Shown here piece by piece: positions 48,278 to 60,231 of a stretch of DNA of 64,000 nt (the stretch's first letter is position 1; each line of letters starts with the position of its first letter). The translations under genes were made by a program, and so were the position numbers. The DNA comes from Salvia splendens (Eukaryota; Streptophyta; Magnoliopsida; Lamiales; Lamiaceae): contig NC_056047.1 of NCBI RefSeq assembly GCF_004379255.2, forward strand, positions 27,852,293-27,916,292, written 5' to 3'. Under the pieces are notes generated by a model. The model worked only from the letters and a program-made list of their open reading frames with translations, was not told the DNA's origin and made no database searches.

Positions 48278-48310
48278 TTATACTGCGAGTTCTGGACGAT
48301 TCTGCTTTGT

Positions 48311-48376
48311 AAGTTCAAACTCATTACATTCCCAACAAATTAGAAATATATATCCTACATTAAGTATATTTTATCA
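48311..48376. other. Continuation of the LINE-I target DNA
   Basis: AT-rich sequence with no recognised element, from the right target duplication to the start of LINE-F. Together with 35690-36820 it forms the only DNA here not assigned to a retrotransposon. Confidence 0.5.
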
Positions 48377-49605
48377 TTGGGCGTGGGCGAGGCCCAACGT
48401 ATGCGGCCAACATCATCGGGGCCGGGGGAAACGTGGAGAACCCGACCCCATCGTCCAAGTCGGGAACAACGGTCGATCCTCTCGGAACAACTTCAGCAGC
48501 AACAATGAGCGAGACCCAACCTAGACGAGGGGAGGGAACCGGTGGCAGGTACGTATGGCAACGCACATGCCGATGGAGTCGAGACGGCCCCAGAACCTAA
48601 CAAAGCTTGGCGATCAATGGCTGATAATGATCAAGGGGGCTCCCGACCTGAACGGCCCACAAGTGTTTGTTCCCGACAAGATTCAAAACATAGGCCTCGC
48701 ATCAGTTTCAAATGGAATACCGACTATCTACTTCTCGGGGATGGAAATTCGGAAGCATGCCGAGACGGTAGGGCACGCCATTGTAGGTAAATTCTCCCAC
48801 TCCATCCCGACAGCCGGCCGAATGCAAAAGGCGCTTAACAACATTAAGTTTCAATGTAGTTTTACTTGGAAATATATTAACACCAAACACATTCTCATTC
48901 AATGCGAGGATTTGGCGGATTATGCTAGGCTTCTTAGCGGCCCGAAGGGAACCCCGGTATGGTTCATCAATCGTCACCCAATGAGGGTCTTCAAATGGTC
49001 CCCGGACTTCGATGCCTACTGTGAGTCACCGATTGCAGCGATTTGGTGCAACCTAATAGGCCTCCCGATCCACTTGTTTGATCAATCAGCCCTCTTCGCT
49101 ATCGGCAAGCTCCTTGGGACCCCAATTCAAGTTGATCGAGCCACTGCGAATAAGACAAGGGTATCCTTTGCGCGCATCTGTGTTGAGATCGACATCATAA
49201 AGCCACCTCCCGAAGAAATCATCCTTGATATTTGTGGAAGAGAAATGGTCCAACAAGTCCGGTGGGATAAGATCCCAGCCTATTGCCGGGAGTGCAAACA
49301 CGTCGGGCACTCAAGCAATGCGTGTTATGCGGTGCAAGACTGAAAGACCGGCAAAAAGAAACTACAATAGCGCAAATCCGCAAAGGGTAAGTCAAGAAGG
49401 TAATGGTTCGGCCGAAAAGCAAGCTAGTGCGAAGACTAAACCAAATGACAACAATGAATGGAGACGCCAAGAATGAAACAAAGGCAAAGGAACACATCCG
49501 AAAGCAAGGACGAATGGGGAGAAAAAACTTGGCCAGGAATGGGAAGGTCCGGACATCGTGGGCGACCTTCATGAAGAAGGCGAGATGGAAAATGGCCAAC
49601 AAAAC
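48377..49605 (+). pseudogene. LINE-F ORF1 fragment
   Basis: LINE sequence starts abruptly near 48377, without a 5' UTR. From about 48615 the DUF4283-like block is readable in one frame: LNGPQVFVPDKIQ, VGKFSHSIPT, WKYINTKHILIQ, HPMRVFKWSPDFD, IGLPIHLFDQ and the CCHC knuckle CRECKHVGHSSNAC near 49286-49325. It ends at TGA near 49341-49343 after a frameshift; the basic tail then continues in another frame to about 49605, where gypsy-3 begins. Closest in the window to LINE-I ORF1. Confidence 0.85.
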
Positions 49606-49885
49606 ACCCAAGCTGATCTACAAGGACAAGAAGATGGATCCATTGATCATTCCAAGTGGGCCAATTACAAGAGCAAGAGCTAAGAAGATAAAGGAGTCCA
49701 TTTTGCTTTTAGTTGTTGAAATAAAAGCCCAATTACAGGACCATTCTACATTGGGCCAAGTGGTGAATATTATTCAAGTTTGTGGGCAGCCCAAGGCTTG
49801 AAGTTTGGAGTCACTACATATCACATTTTGGAGGCCCAAATTGATGATACATGATGCATTTTCGTACAAGTTGGAGCAGCCAAAA

Positions 49886-50363
49886 TGAAGGGTCTATTTT
49901 AGTTACATTTTATGTTAAATATGTGACTTTAGATATCCTAGAGTTACACCAAAGGTTTAGGAGTTACTTTTCTTTTATTATGAGTCTTTTTAAGTGTCTT
50001 AAGTTGTACTAATGATGTGAGACTTTCAAGAGTCCATTCTAGCCTATAAATAGGCTTGTAAGCATGTCATTTGAACACACCTTTGATCAAATACGAAAAT
50101 AGACTTTGTCTTAGTGAGCTGAATTCTCTTTGTAGAGTATTTCACTTGTTTGGAACTTATCAAGATACTTTGAGCAAGATCTAGTGGCGTTCAATCATAC
50201 CGAGGTTCTTGGCTGATCATATAGCCAACGGGTCGAGGTTTTCCAGGCTCTAGAAGTGGATCAAACCATCTATCAATCAAGGGAGTCCGCTGCCAAACCT
50301 TATACGTGGGGTTCTTGGATCAATATATCCAACGGGTCCTTCGTCGTATCCCAATCTATATCA
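49886..50363 (+). repeat. Gypsy-3 LTR
   Basis: Collinear with the gypsy-1 LTR and of the same length (478 bp if the TGAAG start is right). Its CA end is followed after two bases by the primer-binding site. It has more substitutions than gypsy-1, and the U3 inverted repeat is damaged. Confidence 0.78.
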
Positions 50364-50365
50364 TT

Positions 50366-50379
50366 TGGTATCAAGAGCC
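50366..50379 (+). other. Gypsy-3 primer-binding site
   Basis: TGGTATCAAGAGCC resembles the initiator tRNA-Met complement TGGTATCAGAGCC with one inserted A. It fixes the right end of the LTR for all three gypsy copies. Confidence 0.8.
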
Positions 50380-50497
50380 AACTGGTATTGATCTATCCTT
50401 AGCTTTATCTTACATTGTTTATCTTTCATATCTTTGAAAAAATAATCCAAAAAAAAAAAAATCCAAAAAAAAATCCGAAAAAAAATCAGAAAAAAAA

Positions 50498-51945
50498 TGA
50501 AGCTCTCAAGAGCATGGCCCCTCGCGCAACCGCACATGAGATGGCTAGTGGGACAAGGGGACATCTACTTCTGGGATGACATTTGGCTTGGCAATAGCCC
50601 TCTGAGGGAACTTAGTCTTGATGATAGGGGAAGACCAACCACCCGGGTCTCGGAGTTCATTACAAATGGTGGTTGGGATGTGCCCAAGCTTCAACTCCTT
50701 CACAATCAGGCCGGCCTCCCTCAGCATGTTATCGATGGCATCATTAATACACCGATCCTCCATGACGAACAGGATATCCCGAGGTGGAACCTCTCTAAGC
50801 ATGGGGAATTCACGGTGGCTTCGACATGGGACACACTTCGAGGACGAAACCCGATCATCCATGGTTTGGGGGACGTTTGGAAGGTAGGCCTCACCAACTC
50901 AATAGCCATCTTTATCTGGAGGCTTCTCTCCAATCGGGTGCCGGTTGACACGAAACTTCAGTGGCGGGAGATTGAGCTAGCCTCTAAGTGCCAATGCTGC
51001 CCCCACAGACCGAACACTGAGTCACTCCAACACCTCTTCATCCAGGGATATGGAGCTCGCAGAGTATGGAGTGAGTTCGACGGCTGGTTCACAGGCCCGT
51101 TCCCACGCATCCATATCAATGACACAATCCCTACGAGAATCGAAGTGTGGGCGCGAAGGTGCCAACAGCCGAACAAGAAACATCTTAGCCGAGCCACTCC
51201 ATACCTCATCCTTTGGTTTATATGGTCGGAGAGAAACAGGAGCCGCCACCAAGGCACACAGTATAAACCACAAAACGTGGTATGGCAGGTCCACATGTTC
51301 ATTCGAAATGCTATGTCTAATGGAAGCTTGAAGCCGAAACATTGGAAGGGAGTTAAACTTGGAATCAATATTCCTCAACAAGCGGCGGCAATCAGGGCGC
51401 TACCCCTAGCCATGGCAATCAAGTGGAACCCCCCGGATCAGCCGTGGATAAAGCTCAACACGGATGGCTCCTATAATGAAGCGAACGGCAGTACAGGGGC
51501 TGGCGGGATTATTCGAGACCACTCGGGTAAGATGCTCGTCGCCGTCAGCACACCCCTTGAAGCCCACTCGGCGTTAGAAGCGGAGCTGTTGGCCATGATT
51601 CACGGGCTAAATATAGCCAAGGAATACGGCCTACCAATCTGGATTGAGTCAGATGCAGAGCAAGCAATCAAATTGGTCAATGGGACGGGATGGGGGCCGG
51701 CACTCGCTCGGCAAGCGGTGGCGCAACTAACCATTCTCAAACGCCAACTCAAATTCCGAGCCACCTTCATACACAGGGAGGGGAACAAAGCGGCGGACTT
51801 CCTTGCGAAAATGGGGCTAGTCCAAGACAGTGGCCTACGAATGCACTACAACTCAGCACCGGGAGAACTATTGGACTTGGTTAGATTGGACGAGATGGGA
51901 GTGTCGCACATCCGAAACCTAGACGGGGACGGGCATCAAAGTTGA
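50498..51945 (+). CDS. LINE-E ORF2 C-terminus: zinc motif and RNase H (intact partial frame)
   Basis: 482 codons open to a stop at 51943-51945. The linker is followed by the zinc motif CQCCPHRPNTESLQH near 50992, a basic segment (KPKHWKGVKLGINIP) and a complete-looking RNase H with LNTDGSY, SALEAELLAM, ESDAEQAIKL and HREGNKAADF. It ends in the same DGDGH as LINE-D, with two extra residues. There is no RT or endonuclease on this fragment and no LINE start codon; the first ATG (50497) is formed at the junction with gypsy-3. Confidence 0.88.
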
Positions 51946-52014
51946 TCATGAGACGACGGGAGACAATAGTGACTAGCTTTGTGGTTAATTGTATTTTGGA
52001 AAGGAGTATGATGA

Positions 52015-52039
52015 GGTCCGAACCTTGTGGGATCGGACC
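52015..52039 (+). other. LINE-E 3' UTR hairpin
   Basis: GGTCCGA (52015-52021) pairs with TCGGACC (52033-52039), identical to LINE-D. Confidence 0.7.
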
Positions 52040-52216
52040 GCATACTACTCTTGATTTTGTTACGGCACACCACTTTTGGGTGTGGCCACGCCTTGTAATT
52101 ATCTCTTGTGGAAATATAGGGATGAGGGACCCACGAACCCTCCACCGTAGAGGTGTTTGATTAAAAAAAAAAAAATAAATAAAATAAAAAAAAAAAAAAA
52201 TAAAAAAAAAAAAAAA

Positions 52217-55200
52217 TCTCTCTATGTGATTGCTTAGCTTATGATCTCGTGTTCCTCTTGAGTTAACCTTTGCTAGAGTAAAAATACTCATAGGTATACT
52301 CAAACTTACGATCAAAGCTACTAGGAGTATACTCCTAATGTAAACACATAAACTGAGGATGACTAACTCGATCACTGATTAGTCATAAGACTTAGTCAGT
52401 GTAACCCCAAGGACATTGCATGAATGACTGGCAAACTAGAATATAGCGATTAGTCTTTTTCAAGTACTATGGTATATTCATTACCTCAATCAAAGTCCTT
52501 TGCCATGGTTAATATGATATATACTTGCTATGCAAAAGTACAACTAATATCAAACTTAGTACACATCATAGCATACATGAGACATCTATCTGCAGAACTA
52601 GTCTCATAATTCTTGTTCTCACTAAGCGTCAAACGACACTTGATTAGAGACAAGACAATTCCATCTTGAAAGGTAGAAACCTTTGCATGGAAATTCTAAT
52701 GCTAAAATGTTCCAATCTATGTGTAGATATAGGATTCCTAAGAGAATCTCAACATTCTTTCTAGCAATCTTAAAGACTTTAGATGCTTAGAATGTAATTA
52801 GTTTCTCTATAATCCTTTATCTTAAACTGGGTAGACAACCAGTTTCCTACGCTAGATGCCAATCTTAGTTGTTTGCAACTTTTATAGATTTCATCATCGT
52901 AGAGTACCAATAATACCATATTTAATGCACTTTCAACTTCCTTGTGCTTACCACACACTTAAAGAGCACATGTCAAATTCCAAACATTTGACAATCTCGA
53001 CAAAACACTTATCTCTGATTTAGATGCTTGCCTAAGACCACAAAGGTCTTCATAAGCTTCTAATCATGTGTTTCTTGCCCTCTATTACATACCTATTAGG
53101 ATGTTCCATGTAGATGATTTCTTCAAGACTTCTATTAATAGAAAGCTGTCTTGACAATCATGATACATACATTCTAATTATGTAAGTGCTGATAGAAAAT
53201 AGGATCGAACAAATCTTGGCACAACGACAGCGAGAAGATGATATTTCTCTTTGGGCATAGCCCATTGTCATTGTCTTGCCATTTGAGATCCATTTTTACA
53301 TTTGCAAATATACTAGCTCCCACTGACTGACACAGCCTGTAGGTAGTGTTGCAAGTCTTGTAAAATATGTTGTCTATCTAAGATTGTAGTTTGCAATCTA
53401 TCACCTTTTCAAGGATGAATATCCAAATGAACCAATTATACATTGTAGTTGAAGGGATTATGTTCAAGTCAATCTAAGACTGCATTTAACGACACTCTTG
53501 GACCCATGAACTTGTTATGTTCCTTAGGAACACTCCCACTACGACATGGTTCTTACAATCTTAAGTGTTGAAGTTGATTTCATTAGTGCAAAAGTTTCTA
53601 ACGGTATGATTCCTTGGTAATATGGAAAAGCCGATATCTCTCTTTTTATCTTGAGAATTATCACATTGTTAGGCTTGTAGTTCATCTCATGATCTTCATA
53701 CAAGAATTGTATCTTTGAAGATTACAGAACTCATAATCTTACATCATTTGGGACAACCTTAAACATACCTCAGTACTCAACTCCAATTACTTGGATACCT
53801 TTTCCAACATGCGTTGGAACAACATTACACCTTGAGATGTGCTAGACTAAAGTCGCTCTAGTCCACAACTCGTGTTTTGTAGAAGGTACTGATGCTGGTA
53901 GTTTCTTTAAGGTGTATCTCGTTATATCTAACGTTTATCCCATCAATGATAAGATTTTCAAGAGTACAACTCATCACTTAATCAAATTTGTCTTAGAAAG
54001 ACTTCGATTCCTTCTTACATTACTATCCATTCTTTAGAAGAATGCTTGGATTCGTCAAAGGAGATTAGACTCCCACTACTGATCATAATCCATTCGTCTT
54101 CTTATGGTGCAAACCATTAAGACTTGCTTGTCTTTCTATGTCGCACTTCTATAAGTATCCTGAATCAAATGATCCTAACTCATAGTGCATCAGACAGACA
54201 TTTTCGACTTTCAAGTTATTTAACAAATTGTTAAAATCTTGATAGTCTAGATCAGTTTGAACAATAACTAAGTATTTTCTTGGCCTTAAAACTAAGAGCC
54301 ATAAATACTTTATCATTCATTGTTTAAGAAGTTGATTTGTTGTTTAATACTCAATCTTGTTGCATCTATATTGTTTCAATACTATGATGCCTTAAACATC
54401 AACCATAAAACAATAATTGAGCATCATAAACAGCTCCCACTGCAACAAAGAGCCTAACTGGATCAAGATTTCTTACTTAGAAGTGCATTTTCAAGTAAGT
54501 CATTGTCCTTCTTGTAAAGAGGTCAATCTAACTTACAAAGCATCTTCACTCACTTTAAACAAACTTTGATGACAATTCAGGCTCTCCCATTTCCATATCT
54601 AGTCTTTTGTTCAAATGAACTAGGACATAGGAAAAATATAGCCTATACGAATTCGTCATCTATCATGTTACTTTCCTCCAACAGTAATATAATGACTAAT
54701 ATTCTGAAGGTTTCTACTTTTCGGTTAAACCTTCTTTTAGTCATTTCTTATTACTCAAGGCGATGACTTGAGTCAGAAACTATTTGAGTGATCAAAAGAT
54801 TCCTCAAAATATTCTGTCCATCTAGGATATTCCAATCGAATCATCTTGACAGATTCTAGTGATATCCATCTTTAATCGTCACTAACTAAGACTTGTCATG
54901 CTACTTAAAAGAAAATAGCTTGACCTTAATCCTTAAAGAACTCGTCAAGTACATGCAAAATGCATTCTCGAAGAATCTTCATGGAATTACGTCGAGGAAA
55001 TAGAGGACATGAATCATTGAGTATAAACTCCAAGTTTTAGCGATGAGACTCTTATCCATTTACATTTCCAGTCTACATAATTTTGGCATTCGAGTTTATT
55101 TCTTTAAAGATCGCAGACAAAATATGAATGACATAATGAACATTTGGCATATAAACTTATTATCACATACTTATGCTCAACACATAATCGCAAATAACCA

Positions 55201-58200
55201 CAAAACAATTATGTATCTTGCAACTGTAAAATTTAAATTTTGTACCCTCCAGAGGAAGTCAATACGCATTAAAATTTTACAATTTTACTGGTCACAACAC
55301 CGACGAATAGTCCAGAGACCGCAGCACGGCATGGCCGCCAAATATTGCCTAAGCAAGACCACCGAATTTAGCATTACAGAGTCTCATTTCTACAACACAC
55401 TCCCATAACAATGCTCATGTGCTGCTAACAAGATCAAGCTATCTCATAAATTCTGTGTGAACTTCTGAATCTCGCAGTTTCGTAGGATTATTGTCCCCAC
55501 AGAGCAGGTGGCGATAATATTGGAAACCACATTCTAGTTCATACTATTTATCTTCGAGAAATCCGCCCTCATGAACTCGCTATTTCTTAGGATTATTGTC
55601 CCCACAGAGCAGGTGGCGATAATATTAGAAAAAAAGCTTCAAAAATTGCAGACCAATTGATGGAGACCGTATACAACGCACTTGTTGTAATTATCGCTTA
55701 GATATTTTATATGGTTTTTGCATAATTATCACATAAGCAAATAAGACAGATAATCCACTTACAAAGATAAACACCAAATAAACAGATAAATCCATTTAAT
55801 GCATGACATTTAAACACACTGGATAATTAATGATAATTATTTAATCTAGTCAAGGGAGAATCAATTAAATAATTATGTTTTATCTTGGATAATTATTATC
55901 CTTAATCATTTAGGATTTATCAAGACAGTGTTAACTATCTAAATCCATTTAGGATCATTCTAGATTTTATTTTGATAAAATCAAATCCTTCAATTCAAGA
56001 TAACGTTGATCTAGGATTATCATTATTTAAATCGTTCTAGGATATTGCTAGACAGAAACGATTCCATCATAATTCATACGATAAATAAAATCCAACCAAC
56101 CAAGATTTATACAAATCTTAATTCTGTTTAGAATAGATATCTAGAATATATCATACATTACTTAGGATTTCTAAGATAAATAAGTTTATCTAATCCAATT
56201 AAATAAGGATTTTCTTATATATATTATCTTTATCCCAATCTATCTAGGATATAAATCCATAAGATAAGGATAACTTGGATTGATCTTTATTTTAATCCAT
56301 CTAAGATTTGTCTTTAATAGATTTAAATCTATTCAAATCTATAGGATAAAATAAATTAATATAATTATTAATCCTAATCCATCTAGGATTTATTATTGGA
56401 ATAAATCCATATAAATCCAAAGGATTAGATAATATTATATTATATTTACTCAAATCTATCTAAGATTTATCTAGGAACAAATCCATATAAATCTATAAGA
56501 TACGAATAAAATATTATATTATTACTATCCAAATCCATCTAGAATTTATCAATGAATAAATTCATATAAATTCATAGGATAAGAATAAAATAATATTGTC
56601 ATTATCTAAATCCATCTAGGATTCATCTAGGAATAAATCCATATAAATCCATAAGATATAGATAAATATTAGATAATTATTTTCCAAATATAACTAGGAT
56701 TAATCTAGGAATAAAATCCATATAAATCCATTAAATAAGGAAAGAATCTAATTAATCCAATATTTGATTAATAATCAAATCTCATATATTATATAAAATC
56801 CTCAAAAGATATATTCAAATCTTATTTCCATATTAATCTTGAATTATTTCCAAAATTGAATCCAAGGATTTGGAAACCCTAATCAAATTTGGAAAGCGAA
56901 GTCACGGAACAAGGCCAAGCGACGTAGAACTCGAGTCTGGGAAACTGCCTGCGAAGGACTCCCACTCGAAACCCAGCCTGCTTCGACCCCGGCTCCTCAC
57001 GAAGGGCGCTGTCTTTCGAGCCCGGAAACTGCCCAGAAGGGCTCCCACTCAGACCGCCATCGTTGCCGGCGTCGCGCTGCAGGATGCCGTCGCTGCTGGC
57101 GCAGCGTCGTCGCACCCGCCGCTTCTCAGCCTGAGAGCGCTTCTGCCGCTGCATCGTCGTCGCTGTCGCGACGTCGTCTTCGCAGCTGCCAGGCTTGCTC
57201 CGTCGCATTCTCAGCGGCTCCGACGACAGCTTCCTCCGAGCCCGGAAACTGCCCAAGAAGGGCTCCCACTCGAAAAACTGTCGCCTCTGGCAATCTGCTG
57301 TCTGATTTCTCGCGATTATCCCCGCAAATCCCGAACAGCAAGGAAGAGGAAAACTCCAATTTCCAATTCACGTACAATAAATGTACCGACTTGTTTAGAG
57401 AACAAAAACAAACCATGTAATCATTACAGCAATTTTAATTCCATGAATTTTGACTCAATAATATAATCTTTAGGAGTAATGATTATATTATTGGAATAAT
57501 TTTCCACCGTACTCTGAGTCAAAATATCAATCTAGGAATTAGTTTCAAATTGTTCTCTAGGTGGCGGTTTGCACATTTAATCACGTGCGATACTTTCTTG
57601 GAGTCCATCACGTTAATTGCTATCGACAAGAGGAAATAACGCAAAAACGAAGAAACTCATGCGTTCAAACAATTCACATAACATGAAATTAATCCACATA
57701 ATCAGATCCAAAAATTGGCTCTGATACCAATTGTTGGGGTTTTGGAGCCCCTTGCACAGCGGAAGACTTGTACAAACAAATAAATCAGACGTAGGATCTA
57801 TTTGACCGATTATGGAATTAATCGATTCACATGTTAACACAAAATTGCATGCTAGAATGCAAATAATTCATGCTCATAGAATATAAATCCTAAACATGAA
57901 TTCTACGGTTTAGAGTTACCGATTTGATTCTCCAAAGAATCGTCGATTGCTCGCGCCTTTTCCACGATGATCTTCAATACTAGACCACAGATCTTCTGAC
58001 TGGTGTCCCGAACTGTATTCCGACATCAGGGTGGGCTGATCTTATCGAAACACTAGGACTCGAATAAAGAAGACAGAACTTTCTCACGGAGGAGAAATTC
58101 AATGGAAAAATCGTCCCCCTCTTAAAAATTAGAGTGGGCGAAAATTTTCATAAAAAAAATTGTGTTTTCTGTCTCTTTTATTCTCCTATTTATATTAAGT

Positions 58201-59263
58201 TCATATTGGGCCCAGTCAGGGATTTCTGGAAGGTTTTGGATATGGGCTCCCCCAATTAGCTTTTTACTAATTAAATTGAACCCACAATTTAATACAAGCT
58301 TATATTGGAATATTACGAGCAGCCACTACATACGTAATATTGACCTCCCCATCCAAATCCGAAATTATACGTATTCCGGATTTCCATGTTGTTTATTATT
58401 CATTTCCCGCGCTTAAGATATAAATGCCCATTAATTAATTAAAGTCTGCTATGGACTTAATTAATTAACATCTTATTAACTCCAAGAGTAGACTTAGCAA
58501 GAAACACTTATTTATTATTCATAAAGTAATAAAACTCCAACTGGCCAGTTTCCGAATAATAAAACCTTGTTCAAGCTCCTCTTGAGGACATTATCAAACG
58601 AGACTCACCTCGCGCACGATTCAACATAATAGCAATCCTAGCACCGCTAGATAATGATCACCACTACCCAATATACCTGGATCGTTGGGTGACGAAAAAC
58701 CCGCACCTTTGGTAAGTCAAAGTAGTAGATACTCAATATCGTATGCTCAATGCTAACGTACATTGATTAAGAAATAGATATTTATCAAGACCTCGTCTTT
58801 CAATAGATAGCATAAAGACACGTCTTGCTGTTAGATCCATTCAGTGCTATACCACACCAACGTCATCTTATTTCAATAAGGCTTAGAAATAATCGGACTG
58901 ACATTGCAACCTTTCACGATAGGTAGCCAAAGCCTATCTAGGTTGTGAAATTCTTCTTTTTCTTTTGCAAAGCATTGCATAGAACCGACTGTAGTTACCT
59001 TAAAGTGGACGACGCCCACAACCAGTCTACTAAGCAAAAGACTTAGGCTTTGTTTACTTCTTATGCATTTAAATGTTTATAAAACATCTTATAAACGCAC
59101 AAGCAAACACAATGTAATAATATACTGATTCTATTCGTGCGAAATGCTCGAATAATACTGAATCGGGTCAAAAGTGGATTGTAGAGTTTTTACGTATACA
59201 TGCAACGTTCTATTCGTGCGAACTCTCACTCGAAACATGCTTTTCAGTATACTAACCCTAACA
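52217..59263 (-). mobile_element. Copia-B, partial near-identical duplicate of copia-A
   Basis: Matches copia-A from 25949 to 34208 with very few substitutions, but lacks LINE-M and the whole left end (3' LTR, polypurine tract and about 235 internal bases). The primer-binding site is at 57716-57730, the 5' LTR at 57732-59263, the GC-rich leader segment at 56870-57466 and the AT-rich repeats near 56290-56750. The right flank is the same LINE-D sequence as in copia-A, so this is a segmental duplicate and not an independent insertion. No intact coding region. Confidence 0.92.
57732..59263 (-). repeat. Copia-B 5' LTR
   Basis: 1,532 bases. It differs from the copia-A 5' LTR by a loss of about 24 bases between short direct repeats (GGAGGAG, near 58090) and a few substitutions. 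The TATA box is at 58187-58194. It is followed by CCAAC and LINE-D sequence, as in copia-A. Confidence 0.9.
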
Positions 59264-59976
59264 CCAACTCCTTCATGATCAGGCCGGCATCCCACAGCAC
59301 ATCATTGATCGCATCCTCCACACCCCGATCCTCCACGGTGAAAAGGGCAACCCGAGGTGGACCCTTTCTAAGCATGGGGAATTCACGGTGGCCTCGACAT
59401 GGGACACAATCCGAGGGCAGCACCCGCTCATTCAGGGACTGGGCGATGTTTGGAAGGCGGGTCTCACTACTTCCGTAGCCATTATCATCTGGAGGCTCCT
59501 CTCCAACCGCGTACCGGTCGACACGAAACTTCAGTGGCGGGAGATTGAGCTAGCTTCCAAGTGCCAATGCTGCCCCCACCGACCGGGTATCGAGTCCCTC
59601 CAACACCTATTCATCCAGGGACATGGAGCTCGCAGAGTATGGAGTGAGTTTGACGCTTGGTTCGCAGGCCCGTCCCCCCGCCTCCATATCAATGACACAA
59701 TCCCTACGAGAATTGAAGTGTGGGCGCGGAGATATCAGCAGCCGAACAAGAAGCATCTTAGCCGAGCCACCCCATACCTCATTCTTTGGTTTATCTGGTC
59801 GGAGAGAAATAGGAGTCGCCACCAAGGCACACAGTTTAAACCACAAAATGTGGTATGGCAGGTCCACATGTTCATTCGGAATTCTATGTCCAATGGAAGC
59901 TTGAAGCCGAAACATTGGAAGGGAGTTAAACTTGGAATCAACAACATTCCTCAACAAGCGGCGGCAATCAGGGTGC

Positions 59977-59979
<3 letters not shown>
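59264..59979 (+). pseudogene. Duplicate of LINE-D ORF2 segment
   Basis: Near-identical to 34209-34921: open from QAGIPQHIIDR through the zinc motif CQCCPHRPGIESLQH to the basic segment, with an in-frame three-base gain (GINNIPQQ against GINIPQQ). It is cut at 59979, just before the RNase H domain, by the insertion of LINE-L. It belongs to the same duplicated block as copia-B. Confidence 0.9.
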
Positions 59980-60012
<33 letters not shown>

Positions 60013-60131
60013 CAAACACCTCTACGGTGGAGGGTTCGTGGGTCCCTCATCCCTATAATTCCAAAGGCGGTAATTACAAGGCGTGGCCACACCCAAAAGT
60101 GGTGTGCCGTAACAAATCAAGAGTAGTATGC

Positions 60132-60156
60132 GGTCCAATCCCACAAGGTTCGGACC
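60132..60156 (-). other. LINE-L 3' UTR hairpin
   Basis: In sense GGTCCGA pairs with TTGGACC; one pair is G-T (G-U in RNA), so pairing is kept despite the change. Confidence 0.65.
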
Positions 60157-60231
60157 TCATCATACTCTTTTCCAAAATACAATTAACCAAAAAGCTAGTC
60201 ACTATTGTCTCCCATCGTCTCATTATCAACT

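Larger units (their letters stand above)
36821..48292 (-). mobile_element. LINE-I, full-length LINE with three nested insertions
   Basis: Minus strand, flanked by the 18-bp duplication TGGACGATTCTGCTTTGT (36803-36820 and 48293-48310). The 3' tail is at 36821-36834. ORF2 spans 43342-37061 and ORF1 spans 48015-43345. The 5' end hairpin is at 48246-48277, followed by about 15 extra bases before the target duplication. Insertions J, K and H add about 4.5 kb. After removing them and the duplicated target bases the element is about 7 kb, like LINE-C. The 3' UTR near 36880-36960 lacks the GGTCCGA hairpin of the other LINEs. Confidence 0.88.
49606..50497 (+). mobile_element. Gypsy-3 fragment: pol end, LTR, primer-binding site, leader
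   Basis: Contains the last 65 or so codons of the gypsy pol ([18 protein letters not shown], stop at 49799-49801), an LTR (about 49886-50363) with TATAAATA at 50045-50052, then the primer-binding site (50366-50379) and an A-rich leader. A single LTR thus has 3' internal sequence on its left and 5' internal sequence on its right. It is wedged between LINE-F ORF1 and the LINE-E ORF2 tail. Confidence 0.85.
50498..52216 (+). mobile_element. LINE-E, 3' part of a LINE
   Basis: Begins within ORF2 at KLSRAWPLAQPHMRW and ends in a long A-rich tail (52165-52216) broken by single T bases. The left neighbour is the gypsy-3 leader and the right neighbour is copia-B, so the flanks do not match and no target duplication is visible. 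This looks like a rearranged junction rather than a simple insertion. Confidence 0.85.

Noticed and set aside
36821..48292. Two separate LINEs, one at 36821-39009 and another at 39010-48292
   Set aside because: The RT sequence after 39718 continues the element left of 39009 almost without gap (YIAECHEG, then LIQSEGG), and one 18-bp duplication brackets 36821-48292. A short LINE-J insertion explains the second tail better.
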